This document shows, in pieces, positions 44,190-54,360 of a stretch of 64,000 bases of DNA. A program made the position numbers and the translations under genes. This DNA is from Haloprofundus halobius. GTDB lineage: Archaea; Halobacteriota; Halobacteria; Halobacteriales; Haloferacaceae. The first letter of the stretch is position 1. Each line of letters begins with the position of its first letter. The notes under the pieces are model-generated. The model saw only the letters and a program-made list of their open reading frames with translations, was not told where the DNA came from and searched no databases. Location of the stretch: assembly GCF_020097835.1 (NCBI RefSeq), contig NZ_CP083669.1, positions 35,407 through 99,406 of the forward strand, in the 5' to 3' direction.

Positions 44190-46253
44190 GTGTCTGAGGT
44201 CCAGCACTTCGATGGGACACTCCTTACTGTTCCATTTGGCACCGGAGAGCTCAGGTCAACAGTAATTCAGCAATATCAGGTGTTGCTCAAGTCATATAAT
44301 CCAGAAGATATCCTTGTCATCACTGGCTCTCCGACGAGCATGAAGACGTTTCGGGAGGAACTCAAAGACACAGTACCTGGATCAGCTGTCCCACGAGTAA
44401 CGTCCTTGGTCGTGCAAGCGACCGATATTGTGAACCAGACCGATGACCGGGCGATTCTCTCAGACGCAATGCGTCGCGAGCTCGTCCATCGGTTCCTCGA
44501 AGATCAAGAGTGGGACAGCGAGCATTTCCAGCGTGCAGCCAAGCAACCCTCCTTTCTGAGCGATATTGCCCAGCTCATGGAAACTGCCACATGGCAGGAT
44601 ATCTCCTTCGAGAAGACGTCCGAGCTAATCGAAGTCGCAGAGCTCGTTGAGGAATTCCACGACTGGCTCGACGAACACGACCACCTCGAACGCGGCCAAC
44701 TAATCACTGAGGCGAATGCTGCGCTGTCGGAGACCGAGAAACGAGATGACGTAGTCGATGTGGAGGCGATCCTCGCCGTCGAGTTCGAGGAGTTCCTACC
44801 GCTCGACCGTCGTTATCTCGCTACCGTAGCGGATGGGCTGGAACTGGTATGTGTAGCAGAAGAGAACGCAAGTGTTCGGCGTACATGGATCGAGCCGGGA
44901 CCAATTACTGACTACGTCTCATTTTCGAGGACAGAGTCTACCGCTAGGACAGCGCCCCCATCTCGACCGGCGGCGACAGGCGCATATCTAGCGAATGAAA
45001 TCGTTCACGAAGATCCTGAGGCGGGAGAGGTGAACGTCATCCCGACAGAAACCGCCGACGAACAGATTAGGAAAGTCGCCGATGAAATCGAGCGGCTTCG
45101 AGATCGAGAGAACTGGGATTACGAGGATTTCGCCGTCGCACTGAAGCAGAGCGGTTCTGCAGTAATCGAGACGCTTCGTGCCTTCCAGCAGACAGGGATT
45201 CCGACAGAGTCCTCGACTGTCACGGGGTTCGGCGATGACCCCGCTATTCGAGAGCTACTGCAAGTCGTTCGTTATCTGGCGGCCGATGATGACGGTGCTC
45301 GAACAGAGCTGCTGGAAGCCTCGGTCTTAGACGAATCGATTCTGGCCTCTATCGAGCAGATGGAGGGCCTCTCGAGTCCGCTCCGACGGTGGGCGACCGA
45401 GTCAAATATGAAGGTTCGAATTGCTGAGGAGACGTCTCCACTGAACGTTCGTGCTCAATTTGGGAACGTTCAGCGGGCGTTCGCGATGGCAGAGTTCGTA
45501 GAAGACACGTCGTTCATTGAAACGACCTGGAAGTCATTCGCGACGATGCTTGAACGGGCCCACGAGTATGCCCCTCAACAGAACCAAACAAGTTCGACCG
45601 AACTTGACGGAGGTGTCCGAGTCGATCACTTACAGGCGATTAAAAACGGGTCCTTCCGAGTAGTCTTCTTGCTGGACATCGTCGACGAAGAGTATCCTGG
45701 ATTTCCTTCCCTGACTCGGTTGTTTCCCCAGGAACGCCTCTCTGAGATGCCGGACTATCCGGGCGTAACACAGGTCGGGGCAGAAGATGTCACTGACACC
45801 TTCCCAACCTCCTCGACTGCGTCAAGCCGCTCGTTCCGACGATACCATGCAGAGCATGCACGGCGGCGGCTCGCCATCGGAGCAACTGCTGCTGGCGACC
45901 GGCTGTACTTCTGTCTGTACAATCACAAAGACACCGCACTGGAAGAGCGTGCTCAGCCGTCGCGGTTTCTCACGGACGCGTACCGGCAGTTGCCGTGGGT
46001 GAAAGAAGCGACAGAATCAGAAATCAGGAGCGAGCGAAGAGCGGAAGAATATCTGCTCTCTCGGGTCGACAACGCCCTTGCAGACGTCCGTCGCTCTCAC
46101 AGCCAGGATGTGACGGTCTCTCTCGACGAGGTCGAAGCTGAGCTTTCGGAGATTCAGCACCTCCTCAGTGAAAGCGGGAGCCGTGGCGAGCAGCTTCGGG
46201 ATGCGCTGCAAGCACGTATCGAGTTCGCCGCTGGAGGGGTTCGACGTGACTGA
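44190..46253 (+). CDS. AddB/RecC-like subunit, helicase motifs lost
   Basis: 687 residues from GTG. The start HFDGTLLTVPFGTGELRSTV aligns by position with the AddB/UvrD P-loop region, but the P-loop lysine is missing (GTGEL). Further parts keep the UvrD-fold flavour: SLVVQATDIVNQTDDRAILS, FAVALKQSGSAVIETLRAF (motif-like), and VRVDHLQAIKNGSFRVVFLL, DEEYPG (motif V/VI positions). It is therefore an inactive helicase-like scaffold that would recognise DNA ends or partner sequences. It leads an operon with a nuclease and an active AddA-like helicase, overlapping the next gene by 8 bases. Confidence 0.75.
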   Translation: MSEVQHFDGTLLTVPFGTGELRSTVIQQYQVLLKSYNPEDILVITGSPTSMKTFREELKDTVPGSAVPRVTSLVVQATDIVNQTDDRAILSDAMRRELVHRFLEDQEWDSEHFQRAAKQPSFLSDIAQLMETATWQDISFEKTSELIEVAELVEEFHDWLDEHDHLERGQLITEANAALSETEKRDDVVDVEAILAVEFEEFLPLDRRYLATVADGLELVCVAEENASVRRTWIEPGPITDYVSFSRTESTARTAPPSRPAATGAYLANEIVHEDPEAGEVNVIPTETADEQIRKVADEIERLRDRENWDYEDFAVALKQSGSAVIETLRAFQQTGIPTESSTVTGFGDDPAIRELLQVVRYLAADDDGARTELLEASVLDESILASIEQMEGLSSPLRRWATESNMKVRIAEETSPLNVRAQFGNVQRAFAMAEFVEDTSFIETTWKSFATMLERAHEYAPQQNQTSSTELDGGVRVDHLQAIKNGSFRVVFLLDIVDEEYPGFPSLTRLFPQERLSEMPDYPGVTQVGAEDVTDTFPTSSTASSRSFRRYHAEHARRRLAIGATAAGDRLYFCLYNHKDTALEERAQPSRFLTDAYRQLPWVKEATESEIRSERRAEEYLLSRVDNALADVRRSHSQDVTVSLDEVEAELSEIQHLLSESGSRGEQLRDALQARIEFAAGGVRRD

Positions 46254-47154
46254 CGTTACCTTCCTCTCACCGTCGCGCCTCGCGACCTACGCGGACTGCC
46301 AGCGGAAGTTCGATTATGAGTACGTACAGAAGGTCAACGCCCCAGAGAAGACACGGTTGTACCTGAACCAGGGGCGGGCCTATCACGGAACGATCGAGGT
46401 AGTCTGCGAAGCAACTAGCCCAGAAGATGACGCCCAGATCATCTACGATCGGGCAGTAGAGGCATTCCCTGAGCAATGGAGAGAACATATCTCTCCGGAC
46501 GAGTACGCATCAAACGCTCACCAGGAATACCAGCGCCTCGAAAATCTAGAGGCAATCAAGACCTTCTTTGACCCTGATGGTGGCCACGGCATCGATCACG
46601 CTCGTCAATCCGTTGCGACGGAGAAGTGGCTCGATTGCGTCGAGAACGGCCTCGGATTGCGCGGGAGAGCCGATAATATTCTTCGGACGGACGAAGGGAT
46701 CCACGTCATCGATTACAAGCGGAAGCTCAGGGACGTAATTACGTCCAATACTGCTAGCGTCCTTGAGGACCACCTAGACGGAACGGATCACGACCCGAAG
46801 AGAGTCAAGAACGTATTCCAGGCGGCCACATACATCGAGGGCGTCAAACAATCTGATCTCTACGAGGACGGGATGAAGATTCGATTCAGTTTCTACGGTC
46901 TCCTGAATCACACGTCGTTCGAAAGTACACCAGACGGATATGAAATCTCTGTACGAGGCTATCCACGCGATACCACGGACATCTACGAAGAGTATCATGA
47001 CACGATATGGAATCTCCTACAACGTGCACACGAAGGGATCACGAGCGGCTCTCACAACCCAGATCCGTTCCCACTCATTCACGATGAGGCCTGTCCCGAC
47101 TGCAAGTACCGAGAGATGTGCACAGAATCTCTCGCAGAGGGGGTGAAGCGATGA
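46246..47154 (+). CDS. Cas4/RecB-type PD-(D/E)XK nuclease with Fe-S cluster
   Basis: 302 residues from GTG 46246, placed by the GGAGGGG site about 9 bases upstream and the 8-base overlap with the previous gene. The nuclease core is LSPSRLATYADCQRKFDYEY, then LRGRADNILRTD, then HVIDYKRKL (D-x-K). The first Cys (in DCQRKF) and C-terminal CPDCKYREMC give four cysteines for an iron-sulfur cluster as in AddB and Cas4. The AddB C-terminal nuclease seems split off as this separate gene. Confidence 0.8.
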   Translation: MTDVTFLSPSRLATYADCQRKFDYEYVQKVNAPEKTRLYLNQGRAYHGTIEVVCEATSPEDDAQIIYDRAVEAFPEQWREHISPDEYASNAHQEYQRLENLEAIKTFFDPDGGHGIDHARQSVATEKWLDCVENGLGLRGRADNILRTDEGIHVIDYKRKLRDVITSNTASVLEDHLDGTDHDPKRVKNVFQAATYIEGVKQSDLYEDGMKIRFSFYGLLNHTSFESTPDGYEISVRGYPRDTTDIYEEYHDTIWNLLQRAHEGITSGSHNPDPFPLIHDEACPDCKYREMCTESLAEGVKR

Positions 47155-50100
47155 GCGACGACATGCCTGATTGGCTCCCAACCATCGAAGACGATAAGGA
47201 TCCGAAGCCACAGCAGCGGACGATCATCGAGTCGGAGCGGTATCCCATGCGGGTCCTCGCAGGTGCGGGGACCGGAAAGACGTTCACGATGGTCCGGAAA
47301 ATCGAGAACCTCATTGACGAACACGGAGTTTCTCCGGATCGGATTCTCGCGTTGACCTTCACCAACAACGCCGCTGATTCGATGCGTGAGAAACTCAACG
47401 CAAAACTCGGACCCGCAGGGTATGACGTCGACGCGTATACGTACCACTCTATCTGCAACGAGATACTGACGGACTATGCCTATGATGCGGGATTAGATCC
47501 AGACTTCGAGATCGCAACGGATGCTGAAAAGTACGTCATCGTGCTCGATGTCCTCGACGAAATCGACTACCGTGCCGTCAAACCCAACGTCTACGGCCCA
47601 GATTCATACGTGAGCGGCGTCGCATCGAAACTCCTCTCCTTTATCGGGTCGATGAAGCGAAGTGGGATTTCGCCCGCAGAGATCGAGGAGTATCTCGGGT
47701 CACCGGAACAAGTCTATGAGCTCGATGCTGTGCCAGACCGTGTTGAGGAGATTGCAAGTGACCATCTTGGAGGTCGTTCAGTTTCGACCGTTCTCGACGG
47801 CATCCCGGATACACGAGCCGACCTCGTCGCAGAACGGGATACCCTCCGCGATGAAGGATTAGAGGCAAGCATCAAAGACTTTCTCGACCGACTCGTTGAC
47901 CTCTGTGACGCACTCGAAATAGCGTTTGAGGAGCATGAGGCTGGTGAGCGGTCGCTTCCCGAGGATGCACACAAGCTGCCGAAATATCTCCTTGGAGGGT
48001 ACAGTAGTGCTCCGAGCGGGATACCAAACGACCTGAAGCTCGAACTGACAGACTACCTCCGAAACGCTCTCGACGAGTGCAAAACTGCCCTGGATTTGAA
48101 CACAGGGTATGAGGCATACGAGCGAGAGCTCGACCGTCGAAATCTGCTCGACTTCGATGGTCTCGTGGTCAAGACAGTAGAGCTGCTCGAGACTGACGTC
48201 GGAGAGGGTCTGGGCGACCGATGGGACTACGTTTTCTGTGACGAGTTCCAGGACACTGATCGTCTCCAGTTCGACCTCATTACGTCCCTTGTCTCAGAGG
48301 ATCGCCTATTTGTCGTGGGCGATGACGACCAAGCAATCTACGAATGGCGCGGCGCGAACGTCGCGAACATCACTGACGAACTCGACGACGTCTTCGGGCC
48401 CGATCTGGAAGACGAACCGCTAGAACAGAACTTCCGGTCACGTCAGCCTATTCTCGACCTCGCGAATGAAGCACTAGAGCGGTTAGCGGATCGGCGGAGT
48501 ACCAAAACGCTCACGCGTGTCGACGAACCCGATTTCGACGGAGACACGGTCGCGGTCGTTGAGGAAGCCGACGACGAAGACGACCGAGCTGAACAGTTGG
48601 TGACTGTCACCCGAAATCTTCTGAGTGGCGATGCAGAAGCACTAGGCCGGGCATACGATCCAGGGGAGATAGCACTCCTCGTTCGGAATAATGACCACGC
48701 AACCCCAATTCTCGAAGGGTTCGACGAGGCAGGAATACCCTATCAGGTTGCGGGAGACCTCTCCACGGAATCAATCGGGGTCGGCACCGTCGTTGCTTAT
48801 CTAAAGGCGCTGGCTCGTCCCGAAGAAGACGACGTAAGCTGGAACCGGATACTGACGATGCGTTACCGTCTCACCGATGCTGATCTGCGTCGTGTCAATA
48901 GCCACGATGACGGTACATATGCTGGGATATGCAACCAACCCCTCGAAGTATTCGATGAGCCCGACCGTATTCAGGAAGTACGAGAACACATTTCTCGCCT
49001 TCTCAAACTACGTGAAACAGCCTCCCTCAGCCACCTTTACCGGGAACTCAAACGCCTAACCAACATCGACTGGTACCTCAGTGAGCAAGAGCGTCGTGAC
49101 CTGGCGCAGCTGGACGAGATTATCGACCAGTATGGAAACGACGCTGTACAGCCCCCACTCACGCCGCAATTCATCGATTCGCTGCAGCATTATGACTCGC
49201 TCCTCGAGGAGAGCGGGTCGGCACCGACAAGTCAGCCAGAACTGGCCGACGACGCGGTCAACGTCATGACCATTCACAAGAGTAAGGGACTCGACTTTCC
49301 CGTGGTTCTGATGCCCCGGTTGACCGCTGACGAGTGGGAACCAGGGTCACGAACCTACGATACATTCGAGTCAGCACTGTCTGAAGGTCCAGAATCAGTG
49401 TTCGACAAAGATCTCGTCGCTCAAGATGCCAACGAGGCCCGCAGAATACTTCACGTGGGGATCACTCGTGCCGAAGAGATACTCGTACTCCACGGAAGCA
49501 GAGAGGAAAACGACACAGACGACGAAAGGCCCGTACACGATGCTGTCGAGAGCATCCTTCCAGAATCCGTTCCCTGGCGGCCAAGTAACGGTCACCTCCC
49601 GATCTGGCGCGATTTACAGGAGTGTCTTCCATCGAACCATGCTGATTGGACAGCCTCTCTCGCGAGCACAGTAGTTGGGGACGTCTCTGGACAAGTGACG
49701 TACGGCTCTGAGAACCTCTCAGCATCAGACGGACGAGACCGCGTGATCACATTCGGAAACAAGCTCATAGAAGGCTCAATAGAGAGAGAACCTGAGAACC
49801 GACGATTTTCAATTGATGCCCTGACTGGGCCAATGACCCCAAACCCGGCACTCCAGCACAGTTATACCTCACTTGAGGCCTACGAGGAGTGCCCCCGACA
49901 GCACTTCCTGGACTACGTCGTCAACGGGTTCTCCGACTACCGTGAGAACGGCTATGGCGGAGACGGTATCTCACAGCGGATAGTCGGGCTTCTGTTTCAC
50001 GATACCGCAGAAATCGCTGCGAAGGAACAGGCAGCAGAGCGAGCAGAATGGTACGCTATTTGTGAGCGGCTGGCCGGACAACGGCGTGCCACGGATGAAT

Positions 50101-50585
50101 TACCGGTCGCGAAGGAATGCATCGACCGGTATTTCGACCTCGATCTAAGCGGCTGGGAAATCGTCGATGCTGAACGAGAGTTCCAGCTAGAAGTGGATGG
50201 CCACGAACTCGTCGGGTTTATCGACGCCGTCTATCGGACCCCGGACGGTGAGTTGGTCGTCATCGACTACAAAGCCACCGAGCGTCACCGAAACATTGAC
50301 GAGAACAAGCAGCTGCCACTGTACCTGCTCGCCTGTCGTGACCTCTACGAGGAACCGATTACCCGCGCGGGATACGCCTATGTCGGCGATATCGGTCCAA
50401 AAGTCGAGGCCCGTTCGTTCGATGAGGGTGAACTAGATTCAGTACGAGCAGCGGTGTCGACGACGATGGATCGAATCACAGAGACATCGTTCAGCGGGTA
50501 CGAGACTGGGGAGCACTGTCGGTGGTGCCAGCACAGTTCCCTTCCCTGCGGGGACGAGTGGCGTCAAGAAGACGGAGGCCGCTAG
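47151..50585 (+). CDS. AddA-like UvrD helicase-nuclease
   Basis: 1144 residues from ATG 47151 (ATGA overlap). All SF1A motifs are present: AGAGTGKTFTM (motif I), LALTFTNNAADSMREKL (Ia), FCDEFQDTDRLQ (II), VGDDDQAIYEWRGAN (III), LEQNFRS (IV), VMTIHKSKGLDFPVVL (V), HVGITRAEEIL (VI). The C-terminal part has LEAYEECPRQHF, then ELVGFIDAVYRTPDGELVVI with DYKAT, and HCRWCQHSSLPC: a PD-(D/E)XK nuclease with an Fe-S cluster. With the two preceding genes it forms a RecBCD/AddAB-like end-resection machine. Its stop overlaps that of the convergent next gene by 3 bases. Confidence 0.9.
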   Translation: MSDDMPDWLPTIEDDKDPKPQQRTIIESERYPMRVLAGAGTGKTFTMVRKIENLIDEHGVSPDRILALTFTNNAADSMREKLNAKLGPAGYDVDAYTYHSICNEILTDYAYDAGLDPDFEIATDAEKYVIVLDVLDEIDYRAVKPNVYGPDSYVSGVASKLLSFIGSMKRSGISPAEIEEYLGSPEQVYELDAVPDRVEEIASDHLGGRSVSTVLDGIPDTRADLVAERDTLRDEGLEASIKDFLDRLVDLCDALEIAFEEHEAGERSLPEDAHKLPKYLLGGYSSAPSGIPNDLKLELTDYLRNALDECKTALDLNTGYEAYERELDRRNLLDFDGLVVKTVELLETDVGEGLGDRWDYVFCDEFQDTDRLQFDLITSLVSEDRLFVVGDDDQAIYEWRGANVANITDELDDVFGPDLEDEPLEQNFRSRQPILDLANEALERLADRRSTKTLTRVDEPDFDGDTVAVVEEADDEDDRAEQLVTVTRNLLSGDAEALGRAYDPGEIALLVRNNDHATPILEGFDEAGIPYQVAGDLSTESIGVGTVVAYLKALARPEEDDVSWNRILTMRYRLTDADLRRVNSHDDGTYAGICNQPLEVFDEPDRIQEVREHISRLLKLRETASLSHLYRELKRLTNIDWYLSEQERRDLAQLDEIIDQYGNDAVQPPLTPQFIDSLQHYDSLLEESGSAPTSQPELADDAVNVMTIHKSKGLDFPVVLMPRLTADEWEPGSRTYDTFESALSEGPESVFDKDLVAQDANEARRILHVGITRAEEILVLHGSREENDTDDERPVHDAVESILPESVPWRPSNGHLPIWRDLQECLPSNHADWTASLASTVVGDVSGQVTYGSENLSASDGRDRVITFGNKLIEGSIEREPENRRFSIDALTGPMTPNPALQHSYTSLEAYEECPRQHFLDYVVNGFSDYRENGYGGDGISQRIVGLLFHDTAEIAAKEQAAERAEWYAICERLAGQRRATDELPVAKECIDRYFDLDLSGWEIVDAEREFQLEVDGHELVGFIDAVYRTPDGELVVIDYKATERHRNIDENKQLPLYLLACRDLYEEPITRAGYAYVGDIGPKVEARSFDEGELDSVRAAVSTTMDRITETSFSGYETGEHCRWCQHSSLPCGDEWRQEDGGR

Positions 50586-51709
50586 TAGGTCATCGGGAAT
50601 GACGGTTGACCGGTCGACCGCTCATCGTCAGCTATCGCGAACAAGGGATGGATGTCTGCGAGCGTATAGGTTTCGAGACACGCATACAGGTTCGAGGCTC
50701 GATTGACCTCTCCTGCTGCGCTAGCCGTTAGCCACGCCTCGCCGAAGTACGGAACGTCGCTGTTGAATACGGTGGGATCCGCAAGATCGTCGGATGGTGG
50801 GTCGCGGTCTTCCTCTCGCATGATCTCCCACTGGCTCTCGCGCCACGTCTGCGGTTCAAGTCCAGTTTCGTAATCCGTCCAGAACGTCTTCGGTGCGGGT
50901 GATCCAACATGTTCAGCCATATCCTCGAGTGAACCTTCCCCTAGCACCCGATTCTTTGCCGACGAGAGGTCGGCATGGTAGTATGACTCGAGTGCTGTAC
51001 GTACATTCTCTGCTCGTCCAGGCTCACCGATTTCCGCAGCGGCCCGTTCCGCACGACCCACCAAGACTGGGAGGTCGAACCACGCGCCCCCGAAGGTGAT
51101 GAGAACATCGACATCCCTCGCATCGAGCCAGTTCACAACCGCCTCAATAGCGTCGAGTTCCGCAGAAGCCGTCTCGTCTTCACGGAAGAGGACCTCAGCC
51201 TCAATCTCCTCGCTCGGACTACCTCGGTATCCAACGCCGGTACAGAGTAGTTCCTGATGGTCTGGGTTCGGTGGTTCGAGTTCTCGCTCGGAAACAGTCG
51301 TAATCGTCTCGATGTCGAGTGCTGCAATGGCATCGGATGCACCGAGTCGACGAACGATATCCGTCGTCTCTGAGGACGGCATCTCTGGGCGGCCAGAGAG
51401 CTGGCGGACCTGCCGATCCCACTTTGCTTTGATACCGATGGTTCCCTGGTACACGTCAGGGTTGACGTCGTCGAATTCATACCAGGTGCCTTCTTCAAAG
51501 GAGTAGTCGACGAGATCGCAGTCGTTATCGTCGAAAACTGTGAGCTTCACGTGCGTCCCCAGCACATCTGAACAGTGTACAAGCTGCGCCCACCAGTCGT
51601 GGTCTGAGGTTCGTTCGACCTTGTCGATCCGCAACGGGACTGTAAGACCATACTCGCCATCTCGTTCCGCCGCGACGAGATCACTCGCGGTCAAGGTGTC
51701 TGCTGCCAT
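50582..51709 (-). CDS. DEDDy 3'-5' exonuclease with OB-like N-terminus
   Basis: 375 residues. Residues 20-100 form a beta-rich, OB-like domain. The exonuclease core has DIET (D132, E134), ITFGGAWFDLPVL (D212) and YTLAD (Y348, D352): a DnaQ-like DEDDy set close to PolB-type exonucleases, standing alone without a polymerase. It overlaps the end of the AddA-like gene (convergent). A leaderless TATA lies just upstream. Confidence 0.85.
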   Translation of the reverse strand: MAADTLTASDLVAAERDGEYGLTVPLRIDKVERTSDHDWWAQLVHCSDVLGTHVKLTVFDDNDCDLVDYSFEEGTWYEFDDVNPDVYQGTIGIKAKWDRQVRQLSGRPEMPSSETTDIVRRLGASDAIAALDIETITTVSERELEPPNPDHQELLCTGVGYRGSPSEEIEAEVLFREDETASAELDAIEAVVNWLDARDVDVLITFGGAWFDLPVLVGRAERAAAEIGEPGRAENVRTALESYYHADLSSAKNRVLGEGSLEDMAEHVGSPAPKTFWTDYETGLEPQTWRESQWEIMREEDRDPPSDDLADPTVFNSDVPYFGEAWLTASAAGEVNRASNLYACLETYTLADIHPLFAIADDERSTGQPSFPMTY

Positions 51710-51729
51710 AATAGTCCCACCAGACTAGA

Positions 51730-51737
51730 GATATAAC
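51730..51737 (-). promoter_or_regulatory. TATA box of the DEDDy exonuclease gene
   Basis: GTTATATC on the minus strand, about 25 bases before the ATG at 51709. Confidence 0.55.
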
Positions 51738-51984
51738 TACTTTTTGATGACGATATTCTCATAATACTGTGTTTGAGATGGTTCTAGTCGGAAGACTTAT
51801 TTCCTGACAGAGTATTGGTGGCCTCAAAGAGGATGGCATATGAACACACGAGTCGGCATCCATTCGACAAACGAGCCAAGATTACAGCTGGATGGATCGA
51901 ACCTACAGATTGTCGTACGGAAAGTGGCCCTAACGAACCTCGGCCGGATTATATCTAAATGATGAAGGTCCAATTTCGAACCCA

Positions 51985-54120
51985 ATGAAGTTCGACGTTC
52001 CTCTCGATACCAGAAGCAGTGATCACAGCCACGTCGAGATTTTCAAGAGCTGGCGGTCATTCTCTGACGTATTCGATGGCGCAAAACGAATGCGTGTCGT
52101 CACCTACTGTGACTCCCCCGAGTTTATTCTGGACCTCTTCGAGGACCTCGACGACTTGGAGTCCCTAGAGGTGGTCGTCGGGGACGTCTCCGACTACCGC
52201 GAGCGCCTCATCGACAAGCCCGACCTCGCAGATCGGCTTGAACAGCTTAGGAGTGAAGGCAAGCTCGTAATCTACCTCTGTGAGAACAAAGAAGTTCACT
52301 CCAAGCTGTATCTCATTGAGTACCACAGCTCTGTCTTAGAAGAAGAGGATGAGGACCAGATGACTCTTGGCGGAGAGGCTACGGTTGAAACCGACCCCGA
52401 GGACACCGATGACGGTACACCGGCGAAGGTCATCGTTGGCTCCCCGAATCTCTCTCGAAATGCATGGTCAAATCAGACGAACATGGGCGTCGTCTACGAT
52501 ACGAAGACGGACAGTGAGCTCTACGAGGAGTTTGAGGATCTTTATCGTGATCACCGGGACTCGTACAACAGTGGTGGACCCTTCTTGGAGGATCTCTCCG
52601 AACAACTCGAACTCTCGGACGATGACCGAGAAGAGGTGATTAAACTGTACACCGAAGGTCGTGTCGGTACACAAGACGAACTTGGAGAGGTTCACGGTCG
52701 TCTGGCGGACCATATTGATGCAGAAGTTGAAACGGTGGATCTTGCACTCGATGGAGGCACAGATACCGCCGCAGAGCAGGGATCAGAGGAACCAGAGCTC
52801 GATACAGAAGGCGAATCTGGCGAAAATGATCCAGATTTGGAAGATGCGCCGCAGGACCGCATCACCTTGTCTCTACGCGGGTACGAAGAGTCGACAGTTG
52901 ATACATTGTCGCAGATGACCGACTTCGATGCGACAGTGTCGAATGATACGTTGACGACGACCCCAGATGCATTTCAGCGGTATGCGCAACAGGTGTTTGA
53001 TGTCCCGACAATGCACCTGAACGAGTCCAAGGACGAACTCAAGTTCCACTATGACGGCACGGTCTATCGTGTTACACAGCCCCCGTCTAACCCAGAGCAG
53101 GTCGATCAGGCGCTCGCTGAGATTGAGGACTACTTTGCGACGGTGGACAACTATGGAAATTCCAACAACCCAACAGCGGTCAAAGCCCACATGTACGAAG
53201 CACTACTCTGGTTCTTCTGGGCCCCATTCGCCAATCGACAGGCCGCGTTCTACCGTGAGCACGGGATTAACCTTGACAAGGCTCTCCCGTACCTCTACGT
53301 CTTTGGCGAGTCAAACGGAGGAAAAGGGACATTCTGTCGATTTGCCCTGTCACTGATCAGTGGGAACCGTGTCGAAGCACCCGTCGACGCAGACGAAATT
53401 GGGAAGCGAAAAGTCCGGAATCTGCGTTCAGCACACACGTCATTCCCCGTCGTCGTCGACGACATCACAAAGCAGAAGGTGAATTCGCTGGACACGCTTC
53501 GAAACTACTGGAGTGGATGGACCGGCGAAACGGCCTATCCGATGTTCGCCTTCATCTCGAACGATAAACGGCCTGGAGAGTGGTTCCGTAACCGTGCTAA
53601 GATCCTCCGATTCGACGTGAATTTTATGACCTCACATCAGGGAGAAGCTGAAGTAAACCGTCTAATCGACACGGAGAACCCGATTTTCCAGTGGTTCGGC
53701 TACGAGTATCTCAACCGCGATCTCGAACTGGGAACTGACTCTGACGCACTTCGAGAAGTGAGAGCGGCCATGCAGGACCTCTATGAGTACGCCGACCGAC
53801 CGCTGCCAGACTACTTCCCCACCGAACCGGCTGAGCAAGCGTATGATACTGGCAGAGAGCGCTGGAGAAACCTCCTCGACCGAGAGGACGTCGAAATCGC
53901 CAAAGACAGTGACACGCTACAGGTGACCTTCCCGGAGTCGATGAACTTCGAACTCCACGAGTACAAGCGCGACCCTCCCATGACGGTTCGAATCGAAAAG
54001 CGGGGACTCGATTTGATCATCAAGACGCCGGACGAGTTCTTCGACTGGCTTGGTGAGACGACTACCGACGATCCACGAGAAGGATTTTTGTCACGCGCTC
54101 GTAGCCTTCTGAAGCGGTGA
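51985..54120 (+). CDS. PLD-like nuclease fused to a SF3-like P-loop ATPase
   Basis: 711 residues. The N-terminal 200 are a phospholipase-D-like domain: EVHSKLYLIEYHS (H105, K107, Glu at the usual Asp position 112), then VGSPNLSRNAWSNQ (residues 151-164). A long acidic linker follows. The C-terminal half has Walker A FGESNGGKGTFC (about 440-451), Walker B FPVVVDDITKQK (about 485-496), and FAFISNDKRPG, resembling SF3/D5-type ATPases of viral and plasmid primases. Only one HKD-type site is present, so it may act as a dimer. It starts the run of genes that ends at 63676. Confidence 0.75.
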   Translation: MKFDVPLDTRSSDHSHVEIFKSWRSFSDVFDGAKRMRVVTYCDSPEFILDLFEDLDDLESLEVVVGDVSDYRERLIDKPDLADRLEQLRSEGKLVIYLCENKEVHSKLYLIEYHSSVLEEEDEDQMTLGGEATVETDPEDTDDGTPAKVIVGSPNLSRNAWSNQTNMGVVYDTKTDSELYEEFEDLYRDHRDSYNSGGPFLEDLSEQLELSDDDREEVIKLYTEGRVGTQDELGEVHGRLADHIDAEVETVDLALDGGTDTAAEQGSEEPELDTEGESGENDPDLEDAPQDRITLSLRGYEESTVDTLSQMTDFDATVSNDTLTTTPDAFQRYAQQVFDVPTMHLNESKDELKFHYDGTVYRVTQPPSNPEQVDQALAEIEDYFATVDNYGNSNNPTAVKAHMYEALLWFFWAPFANRQAAFYREHGINLDKALPYLYVFGESNGGKGTFCRFALSLISGNRVEAPVDADEIGKRKVRNLRSAHTSFPVVVDDITKQKVNSLDTLRNYWSGWTGETAYPMFAFISNDKRPGEWFRNRAKILRFDVNFMTSHQGEAEVNRLIDTENPIFQWFGYEYLNRDLELGTDSDALREVRAAMQDLYEYADRPLPDYFPTEPAEQAYDTGRERWRNLLDREDVEIAKDSDTLQVTFPESMNFELHEYKRDPPMTVRIEKRGLDLIIKTPDEFFDWLGETTTDDPREGFLSRARSLLKR

Positions 54121-54328
54121 CCAAGAAATTTGTATAGATCGGCGGACGCGATGTGAGCTTCTCGTGGTACTCAACACTGCTGAATACACTCCAAAGATTG
54201 TCGTTTGCCCCTCGAGCTTGCGGATTTCGTACACTGGGGAGTCAAATCCGATTGATCCATCTCACAGCATCTCCCAACGAAAGGGCGCAATTTCTGATTT
54301 AGCGTGTTTCGAATGTTGCTAGTGGCAA

Positions 54329-54336
54329 GATATAAG
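54329..54336 (+). promoter_or_regulatory. TATA box of the ubiquitin-like operon
   Basis: GATATAAG about 28 bases before the ATG at 54361, so the ubiquitin-like operon can be transcribed on its own from a leaderless mRNA. Confidence 0.55.
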
Positions 54337-54360
54337 TCATCCCAGAATAGATGTAGTGGT

